Origin: Rhyacophila brunnea
Taxonomy: Eukaryota; Arthropoda; Insecta; Trichoptera; Rhyacophilidae
DNA: 64,000 nt
NCBI GenBank assembly: GCA_022495005.1
Contig: JAGYXB010001801.1
Coordinates: 682,001 to 746,000 of the forward strand
Direction of reading: 5' to 3'
Part shown: positions 11,030-24,930 of the stretch, in pieces
Layout of the letters: the number at the start of each line of letters is the position of its first letter
How positions within the stretch are numbered: the first letter of the stretch is position 1
Position numbers and translations under genes: made by a program
The notes under the pieces: generated by a model
The model's input: the letters and a program-made list of their open reading frames with translations, nothing else
Databases searched by the model: none
Told to the model about the DNA's origin: nothing

Positions 11030-12324
11030 CAAGGTACAGCTTTCACATCCAGATCAGTTGAGATCTTATAAGTCTATAATGCATAAATAGCCTTCGGAAG
11101 ACAGTTATCGATGCGTGTTTCCTTCACACGCAGTTGTATAATTTTTATTTATTTCTTCAAAAGTTATAAACGATTCTATATAACATTTTTTTCAATTTCA
11201 TTACCGGAGGGTTAACGACTACCGCTTGCCGAATACAAAGATGTAGTTCTACATAAAAAAGCGAAATATAGGTATATATTTATAAAATGTAAAAAAATTC
11301 AATTCTAGGATTCTAGTTCTTTTTTATCTCTGCCCCCATACCATTTCATTGTTTAATTTATGGTTACTGCACTATTCAGTAACGAGTAACATGAAAAATC
11401 TACTGTCGTACCTAATTAAATTGATTTTTAATAAACTCAGATTATTATTCAAAACTTTAATTGATACAATTCAATCTGTATTATTATGGAATCGTCTTTG
11501 TGCTAAATACCTACACAATTATTATTTTGTACAGTCACAGTGATTATTTATTTTCTTTAATATAGAGTAAATAATAGTTTTTTGAACACGCTTGTGAATA
11601 AATCCATTCGTGTAAATGTCGGCAACGGTTAAATTGTCCAGCGACGTACTATGGCTACCTGTAATTAGATTATTTACCAGAGGTATCCACATACTTTTAG
11701 ATAAATGATAAACTTTTTTATTGAAAATCAAACCGCGATCTAATCTGAAAATAAATAAAAGATAGGTATATATATTTATATATATATTTTAATTTTTTAA
11801 CTGTTTTAGTTACTCTGCCAGAAACAAGGATTTTACGCATGATTTTTAGATCAGTAGGTACGAGACAGGAGTATTTGTTGCATTCTGTATAATTTGTAGT
11901 GCGATTGTTTCAATAGCATTCATTGTAAGGAGAATACATTAATATTGGTGTAGCCGAGAAGATTCTGATGGGGAAATCATGTTGTACCTACTTACAAATG
12001 GACACTATTTAACACGCAGATAAATTGACAGGCAAAGATCCAGTGGTTAGATTGTGTTATTAAGGATGCAGCTGGAAGAATCCATTAGCATAGACTGGAA
12101 AATTAATGAAGGCTGTTAAGACAGAGAACAATATGTTGGAGTTGTCATGGAAATTATTGATGTATGTATTATATTCAAGTAATTTAATTATTATTAATGA
12201 TTCATTTCACTGATAATACTTGATGGAAAGCCATGGTAATATTAAAAATAACTACCTCGAAAAGCAAAGTAGGTATAACTTTTAGTACTTTTTCTACAAT
12301 TAAGTATTTTGATTAAATACCTAT
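11030..12324. other. no gene seen
   Basis: AT-rich sequence. Short frames at 11349-11543 and 11522-11731 are low-complexity and unrecognised. Confidence 0.4.
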
Positions 12325-12825
12325 CTAAAAATAATTACAAGATAAAAAGAACTTTTTATATACTTACAACGTTTTTAAATTTTCTGTTGAATCATATAAA
12401 CTTTACTTGACTAGCTTAAACGATCAAAAACATTTGTACTTGATAGAAATATTGAATAAATATAGAATACTGAAATGTCATTTTGACATTTCATATTGAT
12501 TTCCATAGTAACGCACGTATATATTAATAATTTAGTTGCTAGGACCCCAGACCCATAGCAACCAATAATAGTTTTTACTTTTAACGGATTTCTTCCGAAA
12601 TAACTTTTCATACAAAACAGAATTAACCGAAAATGAATTCAATTCTACTTAAAGATGGCTAACAGTATTAAAAGAATGCATTGGCATCGTGTTCTGATAT
12701 TATATTCTAAAAGTTTCAAATGTCTAGCTAGTCGGGGAAGTTAGTTAAAAATTGATTGCAAGATTTGTACTGGATAAATAACCGCCGGAAAAATAAGAAT
12801 ACGACCTAATAAAAACGTTGTAATA
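12325..12825. repeat. dispersed repeat family, copy 1
   Basis: About 500 bp are repeated in the same orientation at 41942-42404 with scattered substitutions and small indels, including sequence through TAGTTGCTAGGACCCCAG. The boundaries are sharp, from CTAAAAATAATTACAAG to CGTTGTAATA. The unit contains a perfect hairpin GAAATGTCATTTTGACATTTC-type (9-bp arms) near 12474. No TIR, LTR, poly-A tail or target duplication was found, so the class is unknown. Confidence 0.75.
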
Positions 12826-14480
12826 GGGATTAATATAATGATTATATTACATATTTTTATACTTTATATAATAATTATACTTTATAAGGATTTTACTGAA
12901 ATAAATCGAGACAATAATGTTATTTTAGGTGAAATTTATTGTAGTGATGGTGTATTGTGGGCGATTATTATTACTATATGAGGGCTGTAATTAGTGAAAT
13001 ATTGGCAGATGGGTGATGGAGCATGGTATTATGGAGTGATAGTTTTACATTATTGTAATACCCCGTTTACACGTTCATGGATTTACTGCTTACTGTACTT
13101 ATTTTCGCGGCCATAGCAAGAAAGTGCAAGTGTAAACATGTATTATCAAATTGCAAGATTGCATGCTTGAATCAAAAAATTCTGAAGCCATCTATCGCTA
13201 GTTATAAGGTTATCTGCGCCTGCGCAGTAGAACGACAGTGGCGAACCTGCCGGAAAATAAAACGAAATACACCGCGCAGAGATATAATAAATAAATATAA
13301 TAGTTTAAAACACAGACTATTGCTGCAAGTAAATCCATGCACGTGTACAGGCGCTATATCACAACTATTAAAGTGAAAAAGTAGCGAGTAGGTATTTCTG
13401 TTTAGTGACTAATTTTCGGCATGAACGAACTGCCGTAACAACAAACATACATATAGTTTGGCTAATTTGCATTGTAAAAAATATTTACGTACTACTAATA
13501 TCGCACCTTTGGGAAAAGTGTATTTAAGTAAATTGTATCTTACATAATATTATTACATAGCACTTAATTGATTTATAGGAAGATGCTCATAGCTTACAGC
13601 ATCTATGGACCGCACGCCACTGTTACCTATGTATTCCATGAAATATAAGAATACTCATAAGTAGTATTTATAGGTTATAATAAATATTATTTGTCGTGTT
13701 AAATAAACATTAATATTCATTCGGGAGAAAATGAGGACGAAAAGGAACGAGTGGATAATAAATATTTGTGTGGTGTCTTCCCAAGATATCAGCCCCTATG
13801 ATAATGGGCGTTAAGTGGTAATATTAATGCCTAATATTTCTGACACATGAATTCATAATGAGGCCAAATGTAATAAATCATATGAAATACTTTTTCACCA
13901 TTATCGCTTGTCTTTCTTTCGTAATTTTTATAATTATCCCTTAAGAAAATTTGAGAATTCGTTTGTTATTTTAATGGACAAACTGTGAAGCTACAATATT
14001 ATTATACTTAATGTCATTTTTTTATACCTACTTAGTATTTACTTCACTCTATCATGATCCAGTATCGGAGTTTAAGACACTCACAAGGTCGCGCTATCTC
14101 TAGGTCTAGTACCACGTTCCTAGCCTTTTGTTATGTGAAACCTGCAGTGTGTAGATCGCTGTGTAGCATCGCTGCAAAGTGTAAGAATCCATGCGGCATC
14201 TGGAGTACATGTCCTGACACCGTAATTTTTTATCGTGATCACATCTATCACTAACGAAAATCAAGTTACTAACTCGAGTGTTTTATTCTTAATAGAGACA
14301 TTTATTCTTAAAACTCAAAAGACTCTTCGGTCTTTTTACTTACCTACTTATTAATTGTTAACTAATTACAATATTTCGTATAAGTCTGTGTAAACGTTAA
14401 ATAATCAATTAATGATAATTTTTGTGTTAATGTACCTATGCAGTATTTTTCAGCGACACACTTTAAAACTAATTAGGAAA
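12826..14480. other. no gene seen
   Basis: The largest frame (13077-13376, 99 codons) has many cysteines and basic residues but no domain I can name. It overlaps a CTGCGCAGTAG word shared with the MITE at 9133, so it may be transposon-derived. The 14054-14254 frame is likewise unrecognised. Confidence 0.35.
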
Positions 14481-14499
14481 ATTGCTCAATAAAAAAGTT

Positions 14500-14565
14500 G
14501 TGCTTGAAATATTAACATGTAACGTTTTCGAAAAAAATTCATGACACACTGGTTGGGAAACACTG
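14500..14565 (-). mobile_element. hAT terminus fragment
   Basis: On the minus strand from 14565 the sequence starts CAGTGTTTCCCAACCAGTG, a classic hAT-type end. It resembles the CAGGGTTTCCC end of the element at 54065. The partner end was not found. Confidence 0.5.
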
Positions 14566-16300
14566 CTTTACAGTATACACAGAAGTTAACTAATGGTAAC
14601 ACAACATGACACAGGAAGAGCTATGTTGGGTAGGTATATCGCATAATTACCACAGAATAAATCATTAATCAAACAATAATACCAAAGCATTGTGATATAT
14701 TTTGTCAAATGGTTGAAATGATAATGGTTCGGCGAGTGGATAATCGCTATCAGAATTTTACTATTCAGTGATCTGCTAGAATTACAAAAAATAGTCTTAG
14801 AACCTGCATTATTAGTAAGTGGGGTACCAAATTGATTTTTTTTACATAATACTATAGATAATCTATTTTGTTTTACTTGAATATAAAACTAAAAGTTGTT
14901 TGCGGCACAATTTTCATTGGTGTTCGTTACATTTTAAAATGTTTTGCTCAATAATACCTACCTATTTTTTAAGTTTTCGATTATTGTTTACCGGCGGTTT
15001 AGCCCTTTTGTGGAATATAATTCCATAAACCTTATTGGCAATACTGGTTGCACGGTGATTGCCGGAGTGTGCGCCTCGTATTATGTTGATTGAACGATTT
15101 CAAAATTCGCAATCAACATTATTTCACCTGTACATTATAACGTAGCGTCAAAATAAATCGAACACCATTTACGACGATGGTAAACAAAAGTTTATAGCCG
15201 CCACTTTCAGTGTGCCAACATACAGAATATTAAATTTGCTATGGGTACAAATTCACCCAAATTATTAAACGTTACGGAGCCGCCACATTATATTGTTTAC
15301 AAACTCTTTGATGCGAAATATGCGTAACATATGATAATAATTATGAGAGTTGGGAAAAGGTGCCCTCTACGTATATGAGAATGGTTTTTTAGTAGTAAAC
15401 TGGCAATTTTCACCAATTGTATCACGTCTCATTCATTCTTCTTTGACAATGTTTTCAGTGTAGTGCAGGATAAGCGAACCTTTTTACGTGCGTGTGCCAA
15501 AATTTCCCAAATATTATTTTTCGACCGTCTGATTTAAGAATTCTATTGAAAAAGTTTAAACATTATTTAGTTCTTGATATTCAATCTTTCATCGTCTTTT
15601 TAGCCGAAGGCATATGTTTTATTCTTTGAATATTTTTTAATTGTTTTCAAAAAATTCAATTGATCATGGGAGCATTTTAACCACGCTTCTTTCATATATT
15701 CCCCATCACTGAAGGGTTTTCAATTTTTAGCCATTATGTTTGAGGTTCAATAACAAGCAGCTATTATATTTGAACGACCGCCAATATTTTTTATTAGGTT
15801 TGTTGATTGAACATTTTTATTTTTAATTACCCGATCGATAAATTCTTTTTGTTAGTCCTTGATTTTCTCAGGTGGTGACTTATGGTTTGTCTCATAATAC
15901 CGTTTTACTGACAAGGTTCTGAATACAACACTGTTCTAAGATGCGAAATACATACCGATTTATTGTCTTCGTTAATATTGCCATATTCCTCCATTCACCA
16001 ACATCAATAGTCTCTGCTGCTTGATTCGAATGTTTTTTTTATTTATTTTTTATCTCCACTAGCCATGTTAAATGGGATTTATTAAATTAAATAAAATGCA
16101 TCCCTGAAAGTCTTCAGTGACACTTGCTACGGATCTAATAATTATAACAAACATAACCTCTAATGATAAAAAAATGTGTTGGCTACCACCAGTGTTAATA
16201 ATATGTAGATACACCTATATTTTTTTCAACTGACTGGAAAGATGAAATATAAATGAGGAGTCCGGAAATACTATGCATAAAAATTGAATCAATGTTAATC
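14566..16300. other. no gene seen
   Basis: AT-rich sequence with a short hairpin (GTTGATTG and CAATCAAC) near 15085-15118. No frame above 60 codons and no repeat was noticed. Confidence 0.4.
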
Positions 16301-16368
16301 ATTAACGTGCCAGCAAAATTTTTGTACGTGTCACCTCTGGCGCGCGTGCCATAGGTTTGCTAATCCTG
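16300..16368 (-). mobile_element. hAT terminus fragment (AACCTATGGCACGC type)
   Basis: Read on the minus strand from 16368 it begins CAGGATTAGCAAACCTATGG and continues with GCACGCGCGCC. Ends with an AACCTATGGCACGCGTGCC core are known from hAT elements in many animals. The other end is not visible. Confidence 0.5.
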
Positions 16369-16504
16369 CTGTAGTGTAAGTAAGTATAGCATTCGAAACG
16401 TCGGGATGCGACGGAAAATACGGTGATAGTTCGATCATCAACAGTGAATTCAAACATATTTCATATAGGTATATTCAATGATTCGAATATCCGCGCTGGC
16501 TTAA

Positions 16505-17892
16505 GGGGGGACATGCTCGTCGAAGGTCAAAATTGAGTTTTTATTGTATATTCAAACCATGATCCTGGACACTCCTTAAACGTCGTAGATGATCTATTTA
16601 TATAATTTTGAAGCCTTATTATCCCTTTATAGTTATTTTAAACATTTGATGACTGCATGAAGTATTTTTGTTACATAAAATAGTATTCTTTAAACCTCTC
16701 GCTCTAATGTTTTAGAATATAGTCATATTTCGGTACATAACTGTGCAGTGGTGTTAAGATTTTTTACATTTATTAATTTTTAAACGCATTTATAAAATCA
16801 TTAGCATAATTTATTACGAGATAATTTTTGTAAAATATTCACGATACAAAATTATATTAATAATCTCTGTGATCCCAAATCTGACAAGAATTAGGCATTT
16901 TATTATTCAAAAAATCGGCAAGATTAACACATTTCAAGATGATTCTAAAGATATATATTATAAGCTATGTCTTTGATCATTCAAGTGTGATAAACATCTT
17001 ATGAATAATGATTGCTTTATAATAATTATTGACCTAAGAATAAGGTAATGTTTTTTTGAAATACGCCATTTCTTTTGTCATTCCCCAGTGGTTAAGCTAC
17101 AACATACGGCCGTAGCCATAAATTGACAAACTATAATTGAAGTAGGGAGTAAAAATGATATTGACGCGCGTGTTTGAACATGTCCCGTTTAAAAAATGGA
17201 AAAATCAGTTAGGTACATGTTCAAACACGCGCGTTAACATAATTTTACTCCCTACTTTAAATATAGTTTGTCAATTTATGGCTACGGCCGTATGTTATAG
17301 CTTAACCATTAGGGAATGACAAAAGAAATGGCGTATTTCAAAAAAACACTACCTTATTCTTAGGTCAATAATTACTATAAAGCAATCATTATTCATAAGA
17401 TGTTTATCACACTTGAATGGTCAAAGACATAGCTTATAATAAGTATCTTTAAAATCATCTTCAAATGTGTTAACTTTGCCGATTTTTTGAATAATAAAAT
17501 GCCTAATTCTTGTCAAATTTGGGATCACAGAGATTATCAGTTTAATTTTTTATCATAAATATTTTACTAATATTATCTCATCATAAATTATACTAATGGT
17601 TTTATAAATGTGTTTAAAATTAATAAATGTAAAAAATCTTAACACCACTGCACAGTTATGTACCGAAATATGACTATATTCTAAAACATTAGAGCGAGAG
17701 GTTTAAAAGAATACTATTTTATGTAACAAAAATACTTCATGCAGTCATCAAATGTTTAAAAATAACTATAAAGGATAATAAGGCTTTAAAATTATATAAA
17801 TAGATTATCTACAACGTTTAAGGAGTGTCCAGGATCATGGTTTGAAAATACAATAAAAACTCAATTTTGACCTTCGACGAGCATGTCCCCCC
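16505..17892. mobile_element. 1.39-kb TTAA-flanked near-perfect palindrome
   Basis: Two inverted arms of about 680 bp (16505-17183 and 17215-17892) are separated by only about 31 nt. The outer ends are GGGGGGACATGCTCGTCG and its complement, with TTAA immediately outside (16501-16504 and 17893-17896). The outer parts match the short element at 745-1116, so both belong to one TTAA family. The arms differ by scattered substitutions and small indels and carry no protein frame. A transcript through it would fold into a very long hairpin. The TTAA preference suggests piggyBac-type mobilisation, which is an inference. Confidence 0.9.
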
Positions 17893-17896
17893 TTAA

Positions 17897-20800
17897 TGAA
17901 TTAACGTTAACCGAATATTTGCATAAAAGGCGTTTTACTTATATTATAAAATCTATAACCTTTTATTTATTTTCTAATTATTGTTTCAACGCGTGTTGTA
18001 ACGGAATAAAAGCAAATTAGCTCTCGTTAAATGTGTCTAAATGAATATTCCTACTAATGATGAACGCCTCCGCACTCGCATTTGATATATTTTCGTGTTC
18101 CGTGAGAAGGTCGCGCCCGTCATTTGTGCGAATTCCGCCTCTCAATGCCCGTCGGCCAAATGAGTGATTTGTCTCGGGAAATATTTGCTGTTTACATATA
18201 ATAATTTATGTATTGTTCGAGCTTTCAATGAAAACTGTATTAGGGATTTTTGATATAAAACGTTATGTAGGTAGGTACTTATCTACTGCCTTTTTCTTCG
18301 TTTTCTTTTCTGGCGCTACAGTCCCGGGTGTCAGTGTGTGTTCGATTTTCTTTTCGACGGTTTTTGTGACGTAGAGTTTTTACGGGGTGGGGTAGTAAAG
18401 AGCCATTTCTCTCACATTTTCACTCTACCGTTTGACCGATCTTAGGTGCGGTTGCGTAGGTGTCCAGGATCGACCACATGGAAGTGAACAGTGGAACCTG
18501 GCAGGAGACGCTACGCTAAATTAATCAGAAGCAGCAAAGTATGGTGTACCTACCTTAATCTATTAAGAATGTCTTATAATGCATTATGCAGTTATATACT
18601 AGGCGACGTTTGTCTTTTTGGGCGATTGAGTTTAATTCAAAACTCTCAAGGAGATATCGATTTTTCTTATTATAATGAAGGTTTTATCGTCTAGTTATTA
18701 GTCATAAATGCTATTATCGTGTTTTTTTTGTCGATATATTGTTTGACAAACTCAGATTAATCAGAATTTTTGATTAATTGAACACGTGTTGGTAGATATG
18801 ATTTTTTTTCTTCTTCGTCGAGGTCGCAACGTCATAAAACATGATCCGAGGATCGTAAATCACTCGTCTAGTAACCGGGCGAGTCTTCACAATGAATTGC
18901 CTCTATTTTTTCATTAACGAGCACTTACTTACGTCTTACGAAAGAGAAAATCTTGTGGTACCTACCTACCCTTCATTTGGTTTGTCCACGTTTTATTCGC
19001 CTACCGACCGTGTCAGGTACCGCGAGCTTTAGCTTTTAATTAAGCTGCCATCCGCATTTTCCCATTTATATGATCAAACGATTTAATGAATTCGATCTAG
19101 ATAGGATGATAAGAGTATATTATATATTTTAGTTGTATTGGTACAGCATTTTAGCCTGCAACTTCGAATCCCTGGATGTGGAATTTAGAAAATTCACACG
19201 TTATTATGACAATTTATGTGTTAACAATTTACCCCGAGTTGGTTAAGTGAATAGATAACAATTTTTCGCAAAGTGTAACCTTTCGCCTCCTTTCTATGTT
19301 CTCTGCTTAGTAAGGTAAATGCTATTTTAGCATTAAGCATTTTACTAAATTACTCAATTGCAAGTTATATTATTTAGTAATTAATGTAATTATGTTACTA
19401 TCTGAGGGAATATAATATGGTCTAATAAAAGACTATAGCGATTCCATGCCTGGACGCACTACAATCATTATGGGATGTAGGTCAAACATTTGTATGGGAT
19501 TAGCGCTAGCATAATTGGCCCAGAAATATTATTCAAAGACATAACTTTGTTGTTCTTACCATACCAAAAGAAATATATTTACACCTATATACTTACACCT
19601 TTTTTTAATTTATCGGGGTAAGGAAAGAATATAGACATTCCATCGAATATATCTGATAATTAATTCCTTGTCGGTATACTTACAATGTTGCAATATAAAC
19701 AGTGTTCGTACACGTTGTGTTTATTTATTGAACTGTTTACCTCAGTTAAAATAATAAGTATGCCAAAGATCAATCAGCACCCGTACGTTTTAGGTGCGTT
19801 TTTGCGAACGAAATCAACCTATTTGCGTTGTCCAGGTCATACTAAAGTGTTTCACTTGCAAGTTGTTACTCAGCAGATTTACGCATTTGTTTCAGTTAAT
19901 TTAATTTCATTCTTACTCAGTACTAGGTGTAAGAAATACGAAGCAGTACTCTATGGCGTATACTGTCCCACGAAAAATAAGCAAACTTCACCCACGAAAA
20001 CATCAGAGATCATAATAATTAATTGTCTATGACGTTTCAGCTTACTAGGGCAGTATTACCAGGAAGCAAAATAATAGCAAATCAAGCTAAAGGTATAGGG
20101 AGAATGGCACTGTTAAGCGAATGCTATCGTGGTTTGTAGACACGTTTCAGATTGACCACTAATAGATCGGGTAGGAAAAAAAGAAACACAGTTTCCTAGG
20201 AACTATGTCAGCGGATGAAATTTACGGCAGATATATTGGGGAGGGTACGTTTTGACTATTGTTATAGGAACCAGGATGATCCTTCGTCTTCCATTTTCCA
20301 TATATTATGTACACCTTCAATATAAAATCTCAATATTAAAGTGGCCACGATTTGAAGATTGGGTCAGAGATAATATTTTCATGAAGATCTGCAGCAATTA
20401 CGCTTAGAGCTCGCACCCACGACGACGGCCGGCCGGCCGCTGAGACACGTCGTAACGGCTGGTGGGCGGGCTTAACCAGCAGACGTTTTCGGTCATTTCT
20501 TATAATTTTACGTATACCTTACCTTCTTACTTCCGCAACGGTACCCCCACTTTATCCCGTTTCCCCCCTACATATCCGTACAGTATGCACTCTACGTATA
20601 CTGTTTGTTGTTATGTCCACCCACCAGCTATTGTGACTTATTGCAGCATCTAGCCACCGTATTAAGAGCGAGGACTTATCCAACATGTGGACAACAGCAG
20701 ACGCGTTAGCAGAATAGGACAGTATCTACTGCTGCAAAGTCACGAACATAGATTTGCAATAATTGCATATTACTTGTGTATGACCTGATACTGGCAGACC

Positions 20801-21429
20801 CACATTATATGGGGCGGGTCGTTTGCAATGAGCCTCTTTTGACATGCTGCATCCACCTACGTCAATAAAAACACGCAATCTTTGCTAAACAGCAATATTT
20901 CTGGAATGCTCGACGATGACTTTGCTAATATTGAATAGTCGAACACAGTAAACGATTTGGATAGTAAGTATTATCATAGCAATTCTATCTGACGTTAGAT
21001 TCTCAGTACGATTATCCAAAATGGATTTCACAATGATAACTATTTTCCTTTTCGAATTGCAACGAAGGCCGACGACCGTCCATTTTTGGCCGAATCTTTT
21101 GGGTCAGCGATTTTGATTATTGCCTAATAAAAATGATACCTACCACAAGTGTTCGCGTGTGTAATAATTATTGGAGTATGATGTGAAATTTGTTTGCTAG
21201 GCATTTTTGTATGTGGACATCAGTTAAGTAGATTTCGGAAAATATGGATTTTTAGTCGAGTTCACAATGTAATAGACGTGTCGCGGGAATTTGATTCCTA
21301 CATACAAAATAAATAGTTATCTTATATTAGGTATCTACTAAAATGCGATGCCAGCTGTTTTGAGGCATTATAATATTATTATGCAATATATTAAAAACTT
21401 TCAATGCTTGTTTTTGTTGTGATACTGTC
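17897..21429. other. no gene seen
   Basis: A somewhat CpG-richer patch lies at about 18055-18180 and a GGCCGGCCGGCC word near 20430. The 115-codon frame at 19685-20032 has no domain I recognise. Other frames are short. Confidence 0.35.
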
Positions 21430-21825
21430 TAGGGATTGCAATACCGGTATTCCGAAAACAGGGATCCCGCGATTCATCTATACCGAAATACCGGGTTTAA
21501 TAATGTACAATACCGGTATTCTCGGTATTAAAAAAGCATATAGATTAAAAATAATTATATCTTAAATGTCCGAAGATAAATAATAATAAAAAAATCAAGA
21601 ACATAAGTAGGTATATTTTATTTTGGGCGGAAAAATTCTTGACTGGTTTTGGATAGAATTTGGCAGAAGCTAAAAGAATCCTGTCGATTTTGGTTTATAA
21701 ATGGAATTTTATTTCATTGTGAGCGGAAAAGTTGACGGCACTGACGAAATAACTAGAGTGCCGTGAAAAAATTGTCTTTACATGTTTTTAACGAATACCG
21801 GTGTTGATATCGGTATTTTTTTTTA
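21430..21825. mobile_element. TIR element, TAGGGATTGCAATACCG family, copy 1
   Basis: The start TAGGGATTGCAATACCGG matches the termini of the element at 44413-44780. Several CCGGTATT-type words lie near both ends (21450-21530, 21795-21815). The right end is eroded into a T-run, so the boundary is approximate. This arrangement resembles hAT subterminal motif clusters, but the superfamily is inferred. Confidence 0.6.
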
Positions 21826-22290
21826 TCTATTAAGGAAAACACAGGTTATAAATATGTATAACAATGAAATTAAAAAAAATATTGCAACCAGCAAAGTTTC
21901 CATATAGTTCCGCGTAACAAGATAGAAAGTAAGAGAGTAGGAATAACATAAAATATACAGAAATTACATAAGATAAGTGAGAAAGAATATTAAATAAGAG
22001 ATGAAACAAAGAAGAAGATGGAACAAAAAACGAGAATAATAACAAAGGGAAAAAACATACATTTAAAGTTCAATTAATGTCAATTATTATACAAAATTTT
22101 GGAGATGCCGCGTTTAAACGAAGATTCAATATTATGTAATACTGAAAAACCGGTGCTTATATTAATAGTTTGCCAGAGAATTTCACCCACTTCCGAGAAC
22201 CAACACAATAAATCTACTCACTATCGTATTTTTTTATAATGGGTAATAAAGTCCTACGATTGCCAGTCGATGAAAATCGCATAAGTACTA
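21826..22290. other. no gene seen
   Basis: Purine-rich sequence (AAGAA-type runs near 21940-22050) explains the serine/phenylalanine-rich minus-strand frame at 21830-22045, which is probably not coding. Confidence 0.4.
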
Positions 22291-22989
22291 ATGCCGGGTC
22301 TACACTGGCAACATGTCGCGCGACAACCTCGTTAAATTTTATGATAATCTCCTATATATTATTATCCTAAGAGATTTTGGAAAATTCACTAACGGCTCAT
22401 TTAAGCGACATTTTATTGTTATTTTTACATCTTCACTTCGAAATGTGCGCTACCGATTCATCTACCGATTGAATTGAACACATTTCAGAAATTTTCCATG
22501 ATTTTACATGTACGTGACGTTTATATCCGATATTTTCTTACACACCGTATACGATCGCCATATTTACTGTCCACGCCTGTCAGAATGACGTCTTCGTCGC
22601 TTAAGACCTTCTAATCCTTTATTTGACAAACGAATTCGATTATTTTTATTCAAATATCGTAATGTAGGCATTGGCGCACTTTTTTCCGGTGAAAAAACCA
22701 TAATCCTGGTACAATTCACTACTTATAATATCTTTTGACAGGAGCGTGCGCCACTGTCCGCCATTTCATAGATAACATGATATTCAAAATTTGATTTTTT
22801 TAAATACTTCTTTGTGGCTGTTACGCACTATTTTTTTTATTGAATAATTACCTAGGCTACTAATTTCCATAGATCACAATATAGTCATATTAAACTAACA
22901 AAGTTGCCATTGCAAACAATGAAAGAAATTAATACGAATTGTTATAGTTATCAAAATGAGTCATATTGTATAATATCTACCTATTTTTA

Positions 22990-24930
22990 TCGTCCCTATC
23001 ATCATCAATCTTGACCTTATCCACTGCTGGATGAAGGCCTCCTCAGCCTTATTTGACTCCTTACTTACACATGAATTGTTATATTTATCAAAATCAGTGA
23101 TATTATATTATTATCTACCTATCTATATATAATGCCATTATTATCACGAGCCTCAATAAATCCACTGCTGGATGAAGGCCTCTCTACGTTGATTGTATTA
23201 TTGACAGTAATGAATTTCTAATGTTATTTATCTACATATTCATATCGTCATCATAATCATCATCATCATCAACCAGGATCAATCCACTGCTGGATGAAGA
23301 GTTCCGCAACCTGATTCTACTACTATTGGTTTAACGAATTTGTGATATTATACATATTTCTATCCATCTTATCATCATCGACTTGAACCAATCCACTGCT
23401 GGATAATGGCCTCCCTAGCCCGAATCTACTCCTTTCTGTCATATGAATTGCTGTATTTATCAAAATCGGTGATACTATATTTATCTACATATTCATATTG
23501 TCATCGTCATCATCATCAACCAGTATCAATCCTCTGCTTAATAAAGACCTCCATAGACTGATTCTACTCCTTTTTGTAATATGAATTTCTGTATTTATCA
23601 AAATCGGTGATATTATATTTATCTACATATTCATATCGTCATCATCATCACATCGACCTGAACCAATACACTGCTTAATAAAGACCTCTCTAGCCTGATT
23701 TTACTCCGTTATGTCATATGAATCCCTGTATTTATAAAAATCGGTGATATTATATATTTTATCTACATATTCATATTGTCAGCATCATCATCATCAACCA
23801 GTATCAATCCACTGCTTAATAAAGACCTCCATAGACTGATTCTACTCCTTTTTGTCATATGAATTTCTGTATTTATCAAAATCGGTGATATTATATTTAT
23901 CTACATATTCATATCGTTATCATCATCATCATCACACATCGACCTGAACCAATACACTGCTTAATAAAGACCTCCCTAGCCTGATTCTACTCCTTTCTGT
24001 CATATGAATTTCTGTATTTATCAAAATCGGTGATATTATATTTATCTACATATTCATATCGTCATCATCATCATTATCATCATCATCATCGACCTGAACC
24101 AATCCACTGCTTAATAAAGACCTCGCTAGCCTGATTCTACTCCTTTCTGTCATATGAATTTCTGTATTTATCAAAATCGGTGATATTATATTTATTTACA
24201 TATTCATATCGTCATCATCATCATCATCGACCTGAACCAATCCACTGCTTAATAAAGACCTCCTTAGCCTGATTCTACTCCTTTCTGTGATATGAATTTC
24301 TGTATTTATCAAAATCGGTGATATTACATTTATCTACATATTCATATCGTCATCATCATAAACCAGGATCAATCCACTGCTGGATGAAGGGTTCTGCAAC
24401 CTGATTCTACTACTATATTATACCTATTTCTATCGTCCTTATCATCTTTGACCTGAACCCATCTACTGCTGGATAATGGCCTCCCAAGCCTGATTCTACT
24501 CCTTTCTGTCATTTGAATTGCTGTATTTATCAAAATCGGTTATATTATATTATATCTATTTATATTTCCATTATCATTATGAGCCTGAATCAATCCACCG
24601 GTGGATGAAGGCCTCTCTCTCTAAGTTGTTTGAATTTCTGTCGGTCATATGAATTGCTATATTTATCAAAATTGCTGATATTATATTTACCCATTCATAA
24701 TATCGTCATTATCATCATCAACCAAGATTAATCCACTGCTGGATGAAGGTTATCCCAACCTAATTCTACTCTTCTTGGTCATATAAACTGCAATATTTTT
24801 TTAAATTTGTGATTTTATATACCTACCCATTTATATCGTCATTATCGTCATAAACCTGTATCAATCCACTGCTGTATGAAGGCCTCTTTAAGCTGATTCC
24901 ACATCTTTAGGTCTTATAAATTACTATTTT
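22990..24930 (+). repeat. minisatellite of RTE 3'-end-derived monomers, array 1
   Basis: About 15 diverged monomers of roughly 130-145 bp. Each has a (CAT)n run, then AATCCACTGCTGGATGAAGG-type sequence, then CTGATTCTACTCC, then an AT-rich part with TATCAAAATCGGTGATATTA. The first three parts are the reverse complement of the RTE 3' end seen at 4440-4512: the (GAT)n tail, CCTTCATCCAGCAGTG and the GGAATCAGCTT word. So the array grew from a minus-oriented RTE tail plus about 60 bp of other sequence. Some monomers have the variant CACTGCTTAATAAAGACCTC. Confidence 0.85.

Noticed and set aside
13077..13376. 99-codon cysteine-rich frame as a possible small secreted protein
   Set aside because: No convincing signal peptide cleavage context or promoter, and it shares a CTGCGCAGTAG word with a MITE.
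22990..24930. CRISPR-like array of repeats
   Set aside because: Monomers of about 130-145 bp are diverged along their whole length, there are no constant repeats with unique spacers, and the context is eukaryotic.
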